A DNA stretch of 14,988 bases from Clostridiales bacterium UBA6388 (GCA_002437575.1 DJQK01000087.1:1-14988), one strand, 5' to 3'; shown: positions 5,036 to 12,257, numbered from the stretch's first letter. Program-made: numbers and translations. The notes: generated from the letters alone by a model not told the origin.

Positions 5036-6523
5036 ATGCCGCGTTATCTTCTCGCCCTCGATCAGGGCACGACCAGCAGCCGCGCGATCTTATTTGACGA
5101 GAACCAGAACATCGTTTCCGTCGCGCAGAAGGAATTTGCCCAGTACTACCCGCAGGCGGGCTGGGTGGAGCACAACCCGATGGAGATCTACTCGAGCATT
5201 TATGGGGTCATGATGGAGGTCATTTCGCAGGCCGATATCCATGCCGCCGACATCGCCGCCATCGGCATCACGAACCAGCGCGAGACGACCATCGTTTGGG
5301 ACAAAACGACCGGAAAGCCCATCCACAACGCCATCGTCTGGCAGTGCAGAAGAACGGCCGCCATCTGCGAGGACTTAGAGCGCCGCGGTCTGCGGGATTA
5401 CATCAAAAAAACCACCGGTCTTGTGCCGGACGCGTATTTTTCCGGCACGAAGATCCAATGGCTTCTCGATAACGTCGAGGGTGCGCGGGAGAAGGCCGAA
5501 AGGGGAGAGCTCCTGTTCGGAACGGTCGACACGTGGCTCGTCTGGAAGCTCACCGACGGCAAGGTCCACGTGACGGACTACACGAACGCGTCGCGCACGA
5601 TGCTCTACGATATCCACAAGCTTCGCTGGGACGAGCGGCTTTTGAAGGAGCTCGGCATTCCGGCCTCGATGCTGCCGGAGGTTCGAAATTCGTCGGAAAT
5701 TTACGGCACGTGCAACATTCAGGGCGTGCAGGTGCCCATCGCGGGCATCGCGGGCGACCAGCAGGCGGCGCTGTTCGGCCAGTGCTGCTTCACGCCGGGC
5801 GACGCGAAAAATACATACGGCACGGGCTGCTTTTTGCTGATGAACACCGGCAGCACCGCGATGGAAAGCAGGCACGGCCTGGTCACGACGATCGCCGTGG
5901 GCTTACATGGGAAGGTGCAGTACGCACTTGAGGGCTCGATCTTTGTCGGCGGCGCGGTCATTCAGTGGCTCAGAGACGAGCTGCGCTTTATCCGGGAAGC
6001 CAGAGACGCGGAGTATTTTGCGTCCAAGGTGCCGGACACCGGCGGGGTCTATCTCGTGCCCGCGTTCACAGGACTCGGCGCGCCGCACTGGGATATGTAC
6101 GCAAGAGGGGCGCTCGTCGGCCTCACACGCGGCACAAAGCCGGAGCATATCATAAGAGCGGCGCAGGAATCGATCGCGTATCAGTCGTATGACCTGGTCG
6201 ACGCGATGGAAAAGGACGCCGGGATGACGCTCTCGCAGCTGCGGGTCGACGGCGGGGCCAGCCGGGACCGGTTTTTGATGCAGTTCCAGTCGGACATTCT
6301 CGGAAAAGAGGTCCGAAGACCGGTCATCCGCGAAACAACGGCGCTGGGCGCGGCGTATCTGGCAGGACTCGCTGTCGGCGTCTGGGGCAGCTGTGACGAG
6401 CTGCGCGACCTCTGGCACTGCGATTTTGCCTTCGAGCCGGAAATGGTGCAGGAAAAACGCGAAAAGCTCCTGCGCGGCTGGCACAAGGCCGTCGGCAGAA
6501 GCCTCGATTGGGAAGAGCACTAG
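5036..6523 (+). CDS. glpK: Glycerol kinase GlpK
   Basis: A 495-residue FGGY-family kinase that phosphorylates glycerol to sn-glycerol 3-phosphate in the cytosol. Visible landmarks are the ATP-phosphate loop DQGTTSSR (9-16), glycerol-contact residues Arg82-Glu83 in NQRETT and Tyr134 in AYFSGTK, the catalytic Asp241 in AGDQQAALFG, GTGCFLLMNTG, and the C-terminal DGGASRDRFLMQ. The length is normal. ATG 5036 is chosen because AAAGGGGA sits about 7 bases upstream and the protein then begins as GlpKs do; an upstream TTG/ATG at 5006/5009 overlapping the previous stop would add residues foreign to the family. The activation-loop His phosphorylated by HPr in Bacillus and Enterococcus GlpK is absent: the loop reads YGTCNIQGVQVPIAG. 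No glpF or glpD is nearby. Confidence 0.97.
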   Translation: MPRYLLALDQGTTSSRAILFDENQNIVSVAQKEFAQYYPQAGWVEHNPMEIYSSIYGVMMEVISQADIHAADIAAIGITNQRETTIVWDKTTGKPIHNAIVWQCRRTAAICEDLERRGLRDYIKKTTGLVPDAYFSGTKIQWLLDNVEGAREKAERGELLFGTVDTWLVWKLTDGKVHVTDYTNASRTMLYDIHKLRWDERLLKELGIPASMLPEVRNSSEIYGTCNIQGVQVPIAGIAGDQQAALFGQCCFTPGDAKNTYGTGCFLLMNTGSTAMESRHGLVTTIAVGLHGKVQYALEGSIFVGGAVIQWLRDELRFIREARDAEYFASKVPDTGGVYLVPAFTGLGAPHWDMYARGALVGLTRGTKPEHIIRAAQESIAYQSYDLVDAMEKDAGMTLSQLRVDGGASRDRFLMQFQSDILGKEVRRPVIRETTALGAAYLAGLAVGVWGSCDELRDLWHCDFAFEPEMVQEKREKLLRGWHKAVGRSLDWEEH

Positions 6524-6531
6524 GGCTGTTA

Positions 6532-6681
6532 AAAACCTCGTAGAGTTTCGCCCCGCAGGGCGAAATGAAATAGAAATCCATGTTATCCGGCGGCTCTGCC
6601 GACCGGAAACATACCTATCGCCTCGCAAGTGTGGAATTTGTGCGCCTCCGGCGCACAAATTATGCGCGCAGTCGAGGCGCA
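6532..6681 (+). repeat. Structured intergenic repeat, copy A
   Basis: A 150-base element that recurs inverted at 10424-10575. In order it has a conserved lead AAAACCTCGTAGAG; hairpin H1 TTTCGCCC/GGGCGAAA (6546-6565); hairpin H2 with variable outer arms ATGTT/AACAT around a conserved core TCCGG-c-GGC-tct-GCC-ga-CCGGA (6580-6612); and hairpin H3 with conserved outer arms CGCCTCG/CGAGGCG (6619-6625 with 6673-6679), conserved internal loop strands, and a variable apical stem AATTTGTGCGCC/GGCGCACAAATT (6635-6661). It lies between glpK and its terminator, so it would be part of the glpK 3' untranslated region. Confidence 0.85.
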
Positions 6682-6688
6682 GTCTCTT

Positions 6689-6718
6689 CTGTCAAAAAAG
6701 CGTCAGCTTTTTTGACAG
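6689..6718. terminator. Symmetric hairpin with A/T runs, possible bidirectional terminator
   Basis: CTGTCAAAAAAGC (6689-6701) pairs with GCTTTTTTGACAG (6706-6718) around GTCA. A core hairpin AAAAAAGC/GCTTTTTT supplies a T6 run on both strands, but the run is inside the symmetric stem, so terminator strength is uncertain. Confidence 0.45.
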
Positions 6719-6721
6719 GCA

Positions 6722-6769
6722 CAACGCCCTCCGCATCGATTCGATGCGGAGGGCGTTGCGTTTTATTTT
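6722..6769 (+). terminator. glpK: glpK terminator overlapping the convergent livF stop
   Basis: CAACGCCCTCCGCATCG (6722-6738) and CGATGCGGAGGGCGTTG (6742-6758) form a perfect 17-bp stem with a 3-base loop, followed by CG and TTTTATTTT. The T-tract includes the livF stop codon (6763-6765). On the minus strand the same stem starts 4 bases after that stop but has no T-tract, so there it may mainly stabilise the liv mRNA end. Confidence 0.85.
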
Positions 6770-7476
6770 GCTTTGCCGAGGTAGGCGGCTTTGACTTCTT
6801 CGTTCTCGAGAAGCGCTTTGCCTTCGCCCTGCATGAGGATCGTGCCGGTCTGCATGACGTAGGCCCAGTCGGCGGTCTTGAGCGCCATGTTGGCGTTCTG
6901 CTCGATAAGAAGCACCGTGATGCCCTGGCGGTTGATCTCCTTGATGATCTCAAAGATGCCCTTGACGACCAGCGGCGCAAGGCCCAGAGACGGCTCGTCC
7001 ATCATGACGAGCTTCGGCTTTGCCATAAGCGCTCTTCCGACTGCCAGCATCTGCTGCTCGCCGCCGGAGAGCGTGCCGGCCAGCTGCCACGCGCGCTCTT
7101 TGAGTCTGGGGAAGAGCGCATAGACCTTCTCCATGTCCTCTTTGATGGAGTCCTTGCGCAGATACGCGCCGATGCGCAGGTTCTCTTCGACCGTGAGGTT
7201 CGGGAACACGCGGCGGCCTTCGGGGACGAGGGTGACGCCGCTGGAGACGATCTGGTCGGTGGATTTGCCGAGCAGGCTCTGGCCGTTAAAGAGAATGTCG
7301 CCGGACTTGGGCTTGACCAGACCTGCGATGGACTTGAGCGTCGTGGACTTGCCCGCGCCGTTCGAGCCGACAAGGGTCACGATCTTGCCTTCTTCGACCG
7401 TCAGGTCGATGCCTTTGACGGCCTCGATGCCGCCGTAGGAGACGACAAGGTTTTTGATTTCCAGAATATTAGCCAT
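6763..7476 (-). CDS. livF: Branched-chain amino acid ABC transporter ATP-binding protein LivF
   Basis: A 237-residue cytoplasmic ABC ATPase, second of the two nucleotide-binding subunits of a HAAT-type (branched-chain amino acid) importer. Visible are Walker A GSNGAGKST (37-45), the Q-loop/LivF-type LVPEGRRVFPNLTVEENL (83-100), signature LSGGEQQ (136-142), Walker B LVMMDEP (156-162) and the switch-region LLIEQNA. EGRRVFPNLTVEENL is characteristic of LivF over LivG. The start at 7476 gives the family N-terminus MANILEIKNLVVSYGG; a longer frame upstream reads through livG in the wrong frame. The ATG lies inside the end of livG, an 8-base overlap (ATGGCTAA), indicating translational coupling. 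It is the last gene of the unit. Confidence 0.96.
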   Translation of the reverse strand: MANILEIKNLVVSYGGIEAVKGIDLTVEEGKIVTLVGSNGAGKSTTLKSIAGLVKPKSGDILFNGQSLLGKSTDQIVSSGVTLVPEGRRVFPNLTVEENLRIGAYLRKDSIKEDMEKVYALFPRLKERAWQLAGTLSGGEQQMLAVGRALMAKPKLVMMDEPSLGLAPLVVKGIFEIIKEINRQGITVLLIEQNANMALKTADWAYVMQTGTILMQGEGKALLENEEVKAAYLGKAK

Positions 7477-8311
7477 CCTCGTCCACCCCCAAATATGCGT
7501 CGATAACGCGCTGGTCGTTCTGAATCTCGGCCGGAACGCCCGCGGCGATCTGACGGCCAAAGTCGATGACGTAGATCCGGTCGGAAATGTCCATGACCAG
7601 ATTCATGTGATGCTCGATGAGGAAAATGGTGAGCTTAAACTGCTCGCGGATCTCGCGGATGAACGCGGTGAGCTCTTCCGTTTCCTGCGGATTCATGCCG
7701 GCGGCCGGTTCGTCCAGAAGCAGAAGCTTCGGGTCGGTCGCAAGCGCGCGGGCAATTTCGAGCCGGCGCTGCTTGCCGTAGGGAAGGGAGGTTGCAAGCT
7801 CGTCCTTGAGCTCGTCCAGGCCGACGATCTTCAGAAGCTCGAGCGTCTTTTCGCGCTGCGCCAGCTCCTCTTTGCGGTTCAGGCGGAAGGTCGCGGAGAA
7901 CACGTTCGAGGTCTTGCGCAGATGCATCGCCGTGAGGACGTTATCGAACACCGTCATGGATTTGAACAGGCGGATGTTCTGAAAGGTTCTGGCGATGCCC
8001 ATTTTTGTGATGTAGTCGGGCGTGTGCGAGACGACGTGCGGATAGAGCTCCTTGCTGTCGCCCGCGTAAAGCTTTTTCATTTTGCCCTGCGGATGGTTTT
8101 CCACGATCGTTTTGCCGCAGAACTCGACCTTGCCGTTCGTGGGCTCATAGACGCCCGTGATGCAGTTGAAGGCCGTAGTCTTACCGGCGCCGTTCGGGCC
8201 GATGAGCGCGACAATTTCGCCCTCGTAGATGTCCATCGACAGATTGTTGACGGCGACGACGCCGCCAAACTGCATGGTCACGTTTTCAACGTGCAGTACC
8301 GATTCAGCCAT
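7469..8311 (-). CDS. livG: Branched-chain amino acid ABC transporter ATP-binding protein LivG
   Basis: A 280-residue cytoplasmic ATPase, partner of LivF on the membrane subunits LivH and LivM. Visible are Walker A GPNGAGKTT (38-46), GIARTFQNIRLF (105-116), the LivG-type signature LPYGKQRR (176-183), Walker B LLLLDEP (196-202) followed by AAGMNPQET, and switch His in LIEHHMN (about 233). It is about 25 residues longer than E. coli LivG because of an insertion near residues 73-97, between the ENHPQG region and the conserved GIARTFQ. The chosen ATG overlaps the livM stop by 8 bases (ATGGCTGA), and AAGGGAGG lies upstream. A much longer upstream frame overlaps livM and is rejected. Confidence 0.96.
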   Translation of the reverse strand: MAESVLHVENVTMQFGGVVAVNNLSMDIYEGEIVALIGPNGAGKTTAFNCITGVYEPTNGKVEFCGKTIVENHPQGKMKKLYAGDSKELYPHVVSHTPDYITKMGIARTFQNIRLFKSMTVFDNVLTAMHLRKTSNVFSATFRLNRKEELAQREKTLELLKIVGLDELKDELATSLPYGKQRRLEIARALATDPKLLLLDEPAAGMNPQETEELTAFIREIREQFKLTIFLIEHHMNLVMDISDRIYVIDFGRQIAAGVPAEIQNDQRVIDAYLGVDEDG

Positions 8312-9419
8312 TGCCCTTGCCTCCCTTCGGCGCGGTTTTCCTGCGTTTGAGAAGATCAGACAGCTCACGGTCGCCCATGATGCCCTTGCGGAAGAACAGG
8401 ACGACGCACATGATGATGATGGAGACGACCGCCATACGGAAGCCGTTTTTGAACAGGCCCGGCGCCTGAATGCCGAGGAACTCGCCGGAGTCCAGGCCGC
8501 GCAGCAGCCACTCGAGGCTCGCGATATACAAAAAGCTCGTGATGACGGAGCCCGTAATGGAGCCGATGCCGCCGATGACGACGATGAGCAGGATCTCATA
8601 GGTCATCGTGCTCTTGAACGAGAGCGCCTGCACCGTGCCCATGTACATGGCCAGCATACCGCCGCCGACGCCCGCGAAGAACGACGAGATGATGAACGCC
8701 AGGCGCTTGTGGTGCGCGAGGTTGATGCCCATGGCCTCGGCCGCGATCTCGTCGTCACGGATGGCCTTGAAGGCCCGGCCATAGGTCGAGTTGACAAGAA
8801 GCAGGATAATGGCGATAAAGATGCCGATCAGAATTAAATAAGAGCTTGCGCCGCCGAGGTCCGGATAGCTCTTGAGAAGGTTCGAGCCGTTGGTCAGCGG
8901 GCCCAGCGCGTTCCACTGGAAGAACGCACGCACGATCTCGGCAAAGCCCAGCGTGGCGATCGCGAGATAGTCGGACTTCAAACGAAGCACCGGAAGGCCG
9001 ATGAGGTACGCGATAAGCGCCGCAATGAGGCCGCCGATCATGAGCGCGGCGATCATGCCCACGACGGAGCCGACGCTCTCACCCAGAAAGCCCGAGAAGA
9101 CCTCGGGAAGCGAGAACTTGACGATGCCGCCGTCAAAGTACTGGTAAACGCCCGCGCGCTTGGCGACGGGGATGCTGAGGACCGCGTAGGCATACGCGCC
9201 GAGCAGCATGAAGCCCGCCTGGCCCAGAGAAAACAGGCCCGTAAAGCCGTTGAGCAGGTTCATCGAGACCGCGACGAGCGAGTAAACCGCCGCTTTCTTG
9301 ATGACCTTGATGGCAATATGATAGCTCGGGAGCTTGCTGTCGAGATAGAACGCGACGGCAAGGATCACAAGCAGAATGACCGCGATAATGATGGATTGTT
9401 TCTGATTGTTCTTTTTCAT
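8304..9419 (-). CDS. livM: Branched-chain amino acid ABC transporter permease LivM
   Basis: A 371-residue inner-membrane permease. The N-terminus is charged (MKKNNQKQ), then about ten hydrophobic segments follow. Family landmarks are MNLLNGFTGLFSLGQAGFM near residues 54-72, LRLKSDYLAIATLGFAEIVR in the middle, the EAA-type cytoplasmic loop GRAFKAIRDDEIAAEAMGI, and GGIGSITGSVITS. The C-terminus is basic (LKRRKTAPKGGKGNG). The start at 9419 follows a strong GAGGAGG about 8 bases upstream, and that site overlaps the livH stop, leaving only 13 bases between the genes. With LivH it forms the membrane channel through which substrate delivered by the LivK-like lipoproteins passes. Confidence 0.95.
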   Translation of the reverse strand: MKKNNQKQSIIIAVILLVILAVAFYLDSKLPSYHIAIKVIKKAAVYSLVAVSMNLLNGFTGLFSLGQAGFMLLGAYAYAVLSIPVAKRAGVYQYFDGGIVKFSLPEVFSGFLGESVGSVVGMIAALMIGGLIAALIAYLIGLPVLRLKSDYLAIATLGFAEIVRAFFQWNALGPLTNGSNLLKSYPDLGGASSYLILIGIFIAIILLLVNSTYGRAFKAIRDDEIAAEAMGINLAHHKRLAFIISSFFAGVGGGMLAMYMGTVQALSFKSTMTYEILLIVVIGGIGSITGSVITSFLYIASLEWLLRGLDSGEFLGIQAPGLFKNGFRMAVVSIIIMCVVLFFRKGIMGDRELSDLLKRRKTAPKGGKGNG

Positions 9420-9432
9420 ATCCGGCACCTCC

Positions 9433-10311
9433 TCAGACCTTATCGGTGGCTTTCTCACCGAACAGACCGGTCGGCTTGACGCACAGGACGACGATCAGAA
9501 TGACGAACGTGAAGGCGTCCGAGAACGTGGAGTAGCCGATGCCCTTGATGACCTCTTCGCAAAGGCCGATGATGAACGCGCCGACGACCGCGCCCGGGAT
9601 CGAGCCGATGCCGCCGAAGACCGCCGCGACGAACGCCTTCAGACCCGGCATACCGCCGGAGGTGATGGCGACGTTGGGGTAGTTCGTGAAGTAAAGCAGT
9701 GCGCCGACGGCCGCCAGGAACGAGCCGATGACGAACGTGAAGGAAATGACGGAGTTGATCTTGATGCCCATGAGCTGCGCCGTCTCAAAATCCTTGGACG
9801 CTGCGCGCATGGCCATGCCGATCTTCGTCTTCTTGGTCAGCCACACGAGGATCAGAACCAGAAGAATGGTCAAAAACGGCGTGACGAGCGTGACGCGCTT
9901 GGTCTGGGCGCCGAAAACGGTGATCATGTCGGAGACCCAGGGGATGGGGTTCGTGACCGGCTGGGGAAGACCGCCGGTGAGGTAGAACGCGAGGTTCTGG
10001 ATGAGATAGCTCACGCCGATGGCGGAGACCATCAAAGACATTCTCGGCGCGGAGCGAAGGGGCTTATAGGCCACACGCTCGATGAGAAAGCCAAGGAAAG
10101 CCGTTGCAACGAGCACCAGCGGGATCGCCAGCACCATCGGCAGCGACGCGGACGCGTAGACCATAATAAGGCCCGCGACCATGAAGACATCGCCGTGCGC
10201 GAAGTTGATCAGACGCAGAATGCCATAGACCAGCGTGTAGCCGATGGCAATGAGCGCGTACTGACCGCCCGCGGAGATGCCGTTGATGATATAGGGGAGC
10301 AGCCCTTGCAT
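9433..10311 (-). CDS. livH: Branched-chain amino acid ABC transporter permease LivH
   Basis: A 292-residue inner-membrane permease, normal length for LivH. It opens with the family signature YIINGISAGGQYALIAIGY and continues with YGILRLINFAHGDVFM near residues 29-44. The cytoplasmic coupling loop reads GMAMRAASKDFETAQLMGI, and GGIGSIPGAVVGAFIIG lies near the C-terminus. About eight membrane segments are apparent. The start at 10311 has AGGAGG upstream, at a slightly long spacing of about 10 bases. It is the first transporter gene after livK-like 1, but 332 bases of hairpin-rich DNA including repeat copy B separate them, with no obvious internal promoter. Confidence 0.96.
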   Translation of the reverse strand: MQGLLPYIINGISAGGQYALIAIGYTLVYGILRLINFAHGDVFMVAGLIMVYASASLPMVLAIPLVLVATAFLGFLIERVAYKPLRSAPRMSLMVSAIGVSYLIQNLAFYLTGGLPQPVTNPIPWVSDMITVFGAQTKRVTLVTPFLTILLVLILVWLTKKTKIGMAMRAASKDFETAQLMGIKINSVISFTFVIGSFLAAVGALLYFTNYPNVAITSGGMPGLKAFVAAVFGGIGSIPGAVVGAFIIGLCEEVIKGIGYSTFSDAFTFVILIVVLCVKPTGLFGEKATDKV

Positions 10312-10423
10312 AATTGAGGAACCTCCTGATTAGATTTGAGGATCTTGGAGGCCCTACAGCAAAAGCTGCTGCACGGCTTCCCGTATCCTAAGCCGGCAAA
10401 AGCAGGCTTTTGCCGGAAGGGGT
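10312..10423. other. livH leader segment with one hairpin
   Basis: It contains the livH ribosome binding site and a 10-bp hairpin CCGGCAAAAG/CTTTTGCCGG (10393-10402 with 10407-10416). No matched -35/-10 pair is visible on the minus strand, which favours read-through from livK-like 1. Confidence 0.5.
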
Positions 10424-10575
10424 TGCGCCTCGACTGCGCGCATAATTTTTGTCCCTGCGGGACAAAAATTCCACACTTGCGAGGCGAGTTGTATTGTTCC
10501 GGTCGGCAGAGCCGCCGGATACAATAGATTCACATTTTATTTCGCGCCTGCGGGCGCGAAACTCTACGAGGTTTT
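10424..10575 (-). repeat. Structured intergenic repeat, copy B
   Basis: The inverted partner of 6532-6681. Read on the minus strand it has the same lead AAAACCTCGTAGAG, H1 TTTCGCGCC/GGCGCGAAA (10540-10561), H2 with outer arms TATTGT/ACAATA around the same TCCGG/CCGGA core (10492-10526), and H3 with identical outer arms CGCCTCG/CGAGGCG and identical loop strands but a different apical stem AATTTTTGTCCC/GGGACAAAAATT (10444-10470). All three variable stems stay fully paired although their bases differ from copy A. It sits between livK-like 1 and livH and would be transcribed within the operon. Confidence 0.85.
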
Positions 10576-10580
10576 AATTG

Positions 10581-10609
10581 GTTCTGGCGGGGCAGAGCCC
10601 CGCCAGAAC
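10581..10609 (-). promoter_or_regulatory. Strong intercistronic stem-loop after livK-like 1
   Basis: GTTCTGGCGGGGC (10581-10593) and GCCCCGCCAGAAC (10597-10609) form a perfect 13-bp stem with a 3-base loop, 34 bases past the livK-like 1 stop. On the minus strand it is followed by CAATTAAAA, not by a T-tract, so full termination is unlikely. In binding-protein transporter operons such stems commonly stabilise the upstream mRNA, allowing excess binding protein; that role is inferred here. Confidence 0.6.
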
Positions 10610-10643
10610 TGAAGGGAAGCTGGTTTTTCTTATTGATTGGAGC

Positions 10644-11885
10644 TTACTGCTCGACGGTCTGGACAGCGACGAATTCCCATGCGCCGGTCTCGGGGTTGGC
10701 TTCCTTGATGTAAGCCGAGTCGCGCTTTGCATCGCCGATGTCGTCGAACTCGATCATGCCTGTGACGCCTTCGTAGTGGACGTTGGGCAGGGCCTCGAGG
10801 ATCTTGGCAGGATCCGTGGAGCCGGCAGCCTTGATGGCCTCGAGAGCGACAAAGTAAGCATCATAGCCCATGGCCGTAACGCCCGCAACAATGTCGTTGC
10901 CGCCGTTGTTGGTCATCATGTCGGGGTTCTCGTTGAGCCACTTTTTGATACCGGCGTCGAATTCCGGCGAGCCGCCTTCCTGATAGAAGGTGGTGACGAG
11001 CAGGCGGACGTCCTTACCCTTGGTGGACTCGAGGACCATGTTGTTGTCCACGGTGTCGGTGCCGAGGATGGCGCCCTTGAAGCCCTGCGCGGCAGCGGCT
11101 TCGATGATCAGCTGCGCGTAGTTGGTCGAGACCGGGCAGAAGATGACGTCTGCGCCGTCGGCCATGGCGTTATTGATGTAGGAAACGAAGTTTGCGTTGC
11201 CCTCGGGGAAGTCCTCGGAAACGACCTCGCCGCCGAGGCCCTTGAACGCTTCGGAGAAGTAATAGACCAGACCCTGGTCATAGTCGGAGCCGAGCATGGC
11301 CAGCGTGTAAGCCTTTCTGGCGCCCATTTCCTTATAGGCGTAGTTGGCGTGGACAGTGCCCTGGAACGGATCGAGGAAGCAGACGCGGAAGTACACCGAG
11401 CAGTCCGAGGTGACCTGCGGGTTGGTGCAGCCGATGCCGATGGCGGGGATGCCGGCCTCTTCAAAGACCTTGCCGCCGGCCATGGACACACCGGAGCCAT
11501 AGGAGCCGAGGACGATGGACACGCCGCGGTTGACCAGCTCAGAAGCGGCCGACGGGCCGTTTTCGGCGGTGGTGCGGTTGTCAACGATCTCGAGCTGGAT
11601 GTCGTAGGTCTCGCCGCCGATCTCAATGGTCGGCTGGACATAGTTGGCGTACTGCGGGCCAAGCGTTTCCTGCTTGCCGCCTGCGCCGTTGTCACCGGTC
11701 AGGGGCTCAAAGATACCGATCTTGAGGACCTTGTTGCCGGATTCCGTGGTGGCTTCGGCAGCAGTCTCGGTCGTGGCTTCGCTGGTTTCTGCGGTCTGTT
11801 GTTCAGTGGTGGACGTGCTGGCGCAGCCTACGAACAGGCACGCGAGCAGGCACAGGCAAAGAAGCAATGCGATGGTCTTTTTCAT
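10644..11885 (-). CDS. Branched-chain amino acid-type substrate-binding lipoprotein (livK-like 1)
   Basis: A 413-residue secreted lipoprotein. Residues 1-20 form a signal peptide (MKKTIALLLCLCLLACLFVG) and Cys21 is the lipidation site of the FVGC lipobox. Residues 22-50 are a Thr/Glu/Ser-rich linker. From KVLKIGIFEPLTGDNGAGG (about 52-70) the rest is a type 1 periplasmic-binding fold (Peripla_BP_6, LivK/LivJ group), with VNRGVSIVLGSYGSG and CTNPQVTSDCSVYFR. It captures substrate outside the membrane and delivers it to LivHM; the family binds branched-chain amino acids, but amides, urea or other amino acids are also possible. AAGGAGGA sits about 10 bases upstream and its own promoter is at 11943-11971. 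It is a close paralogue of the next binding-protein gene (12258-13532). Confidence 0.94.
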   Translation of the reverse strand: MKKTIALLLCLCLLACLFVGCASTSTTEQQTAETSEATTETAAEATTESGNKVLKIGIFEPLTGDNGAGGKQETLGPQYANYVQPTIEIGGETYDIQLEIVDNRTTAENGPSAASELVNRGVSIVLGSYGSGVSMAGGKVFEEAGIPAIGIGCTNPQVTSDCSVYFRVCFLDPFQGTVHANYAYKEMGARKAYTLAMLGSDYDQGLVYYFSEAFKGLGGEVVSEDFPEGNANFVSYINNAMADGADVIFCPVSTNYAQLIIEAAAAQGFKGAILGTDTVDNNMVLESTKGKDVRLLVTTFYQEGGSPEFDAGIKKWLNENPDMMTNNGGNDIVAGVTAMGYDAYFVALEAIKAAGSTDPAKILEALPNVHYEGVTGMIEFDDIGDAKRDSAYIKEANPETGAWEFVAVQTVEQ

Positions 11886-11942
11886 GAAACGTGATCCTCC
11901 TTACAAAACTGTCCGCGCAGTTCTTTTCTACACGGTTTTATT

Positions 11943-11971
11943 ATTATAACCAGTCTTGTGCGAAAAGGCAA
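11943..11971 (-). promoter_or_regulatory. Promoter of livK-like 1 and livHMGF
   Basis: On the minus strand TTGCCT (11966-11971) and TATAAT (11943-11948) are 17 bases apart, about 57 bases before the ATG. Just upstream are GCGTTTT (11984-11990, plus-strand reading) and TGTGTAAAA (12000-12008), words also found upstream of the livK-like 2 promoter. Confidence 0.78.
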
Positions 11972-12188
11972 GCGTTTCTTTGTGCGTTTTGCTGGATTAT
12001 GTGTAAAACAACATACGTTTACGCATTTTTTAGATAGCAAAAAATTGGAAAGCAAGAGAAAAAGACGACAAGAAAATTTTGGCTAAATTTTAGGAAAGCT
12101 TGCGGAAATTCTGCTTTTCCGCAGGAAACCGTCCATCCGTTATGGAAAAAATCCGCAAAACGTCCGTTTATGGACGACTGAAATTGGG
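11972..12188. other. Spacer between the two binding-protein genes
   Basis: No gene is supported here. It holds a 7-bp hairpin GCGGAAA/TTTCCGC (12102-12122) and a small CGTCC/GGACG hairpin near 12161-12176. The 90-residue minus-strand frame across it has no ribosome binding site or recognisable sequence. Confidence 0.5.
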
Positions 12189-12218
12189 AAAAATCCGGCA
12201 GGGCGGGTACCCTGCCGG
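12189..12218 (-). terminator. Terminator of livK-like 2
   Basis: On the minus strand CCGGCAGGG and CCCTGCCGG (12210-12218 with 12195-12203) form a perfect 9-bp stem with a 6-base loop, followed by ATTTTTCCC. It starts 39 bases past the stop codon, so livK-like 2 is mostly a monocistronic unit. Confidence 0.82.
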
Positions 12219-12257
12219 AAAGTTTGTTTTTTTCCTGCGGACAGAAATCTTTACGCG

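Noticed and set aside
9406..10317. 303-codon plus-strand frame antisense to livH
   Set aside because: Shadow of livH, with Asp/Arg/Gln-rich low-information sequence and no start signal.
10578..11894. 438-codon open frame on the plus strand antisense to livK-like 1
   Set aside because: It mirrors a well-identified lipoprotein gene, has no family resemblance and no ribosome binding site. Long antisense frames are common in GC-rich genes.
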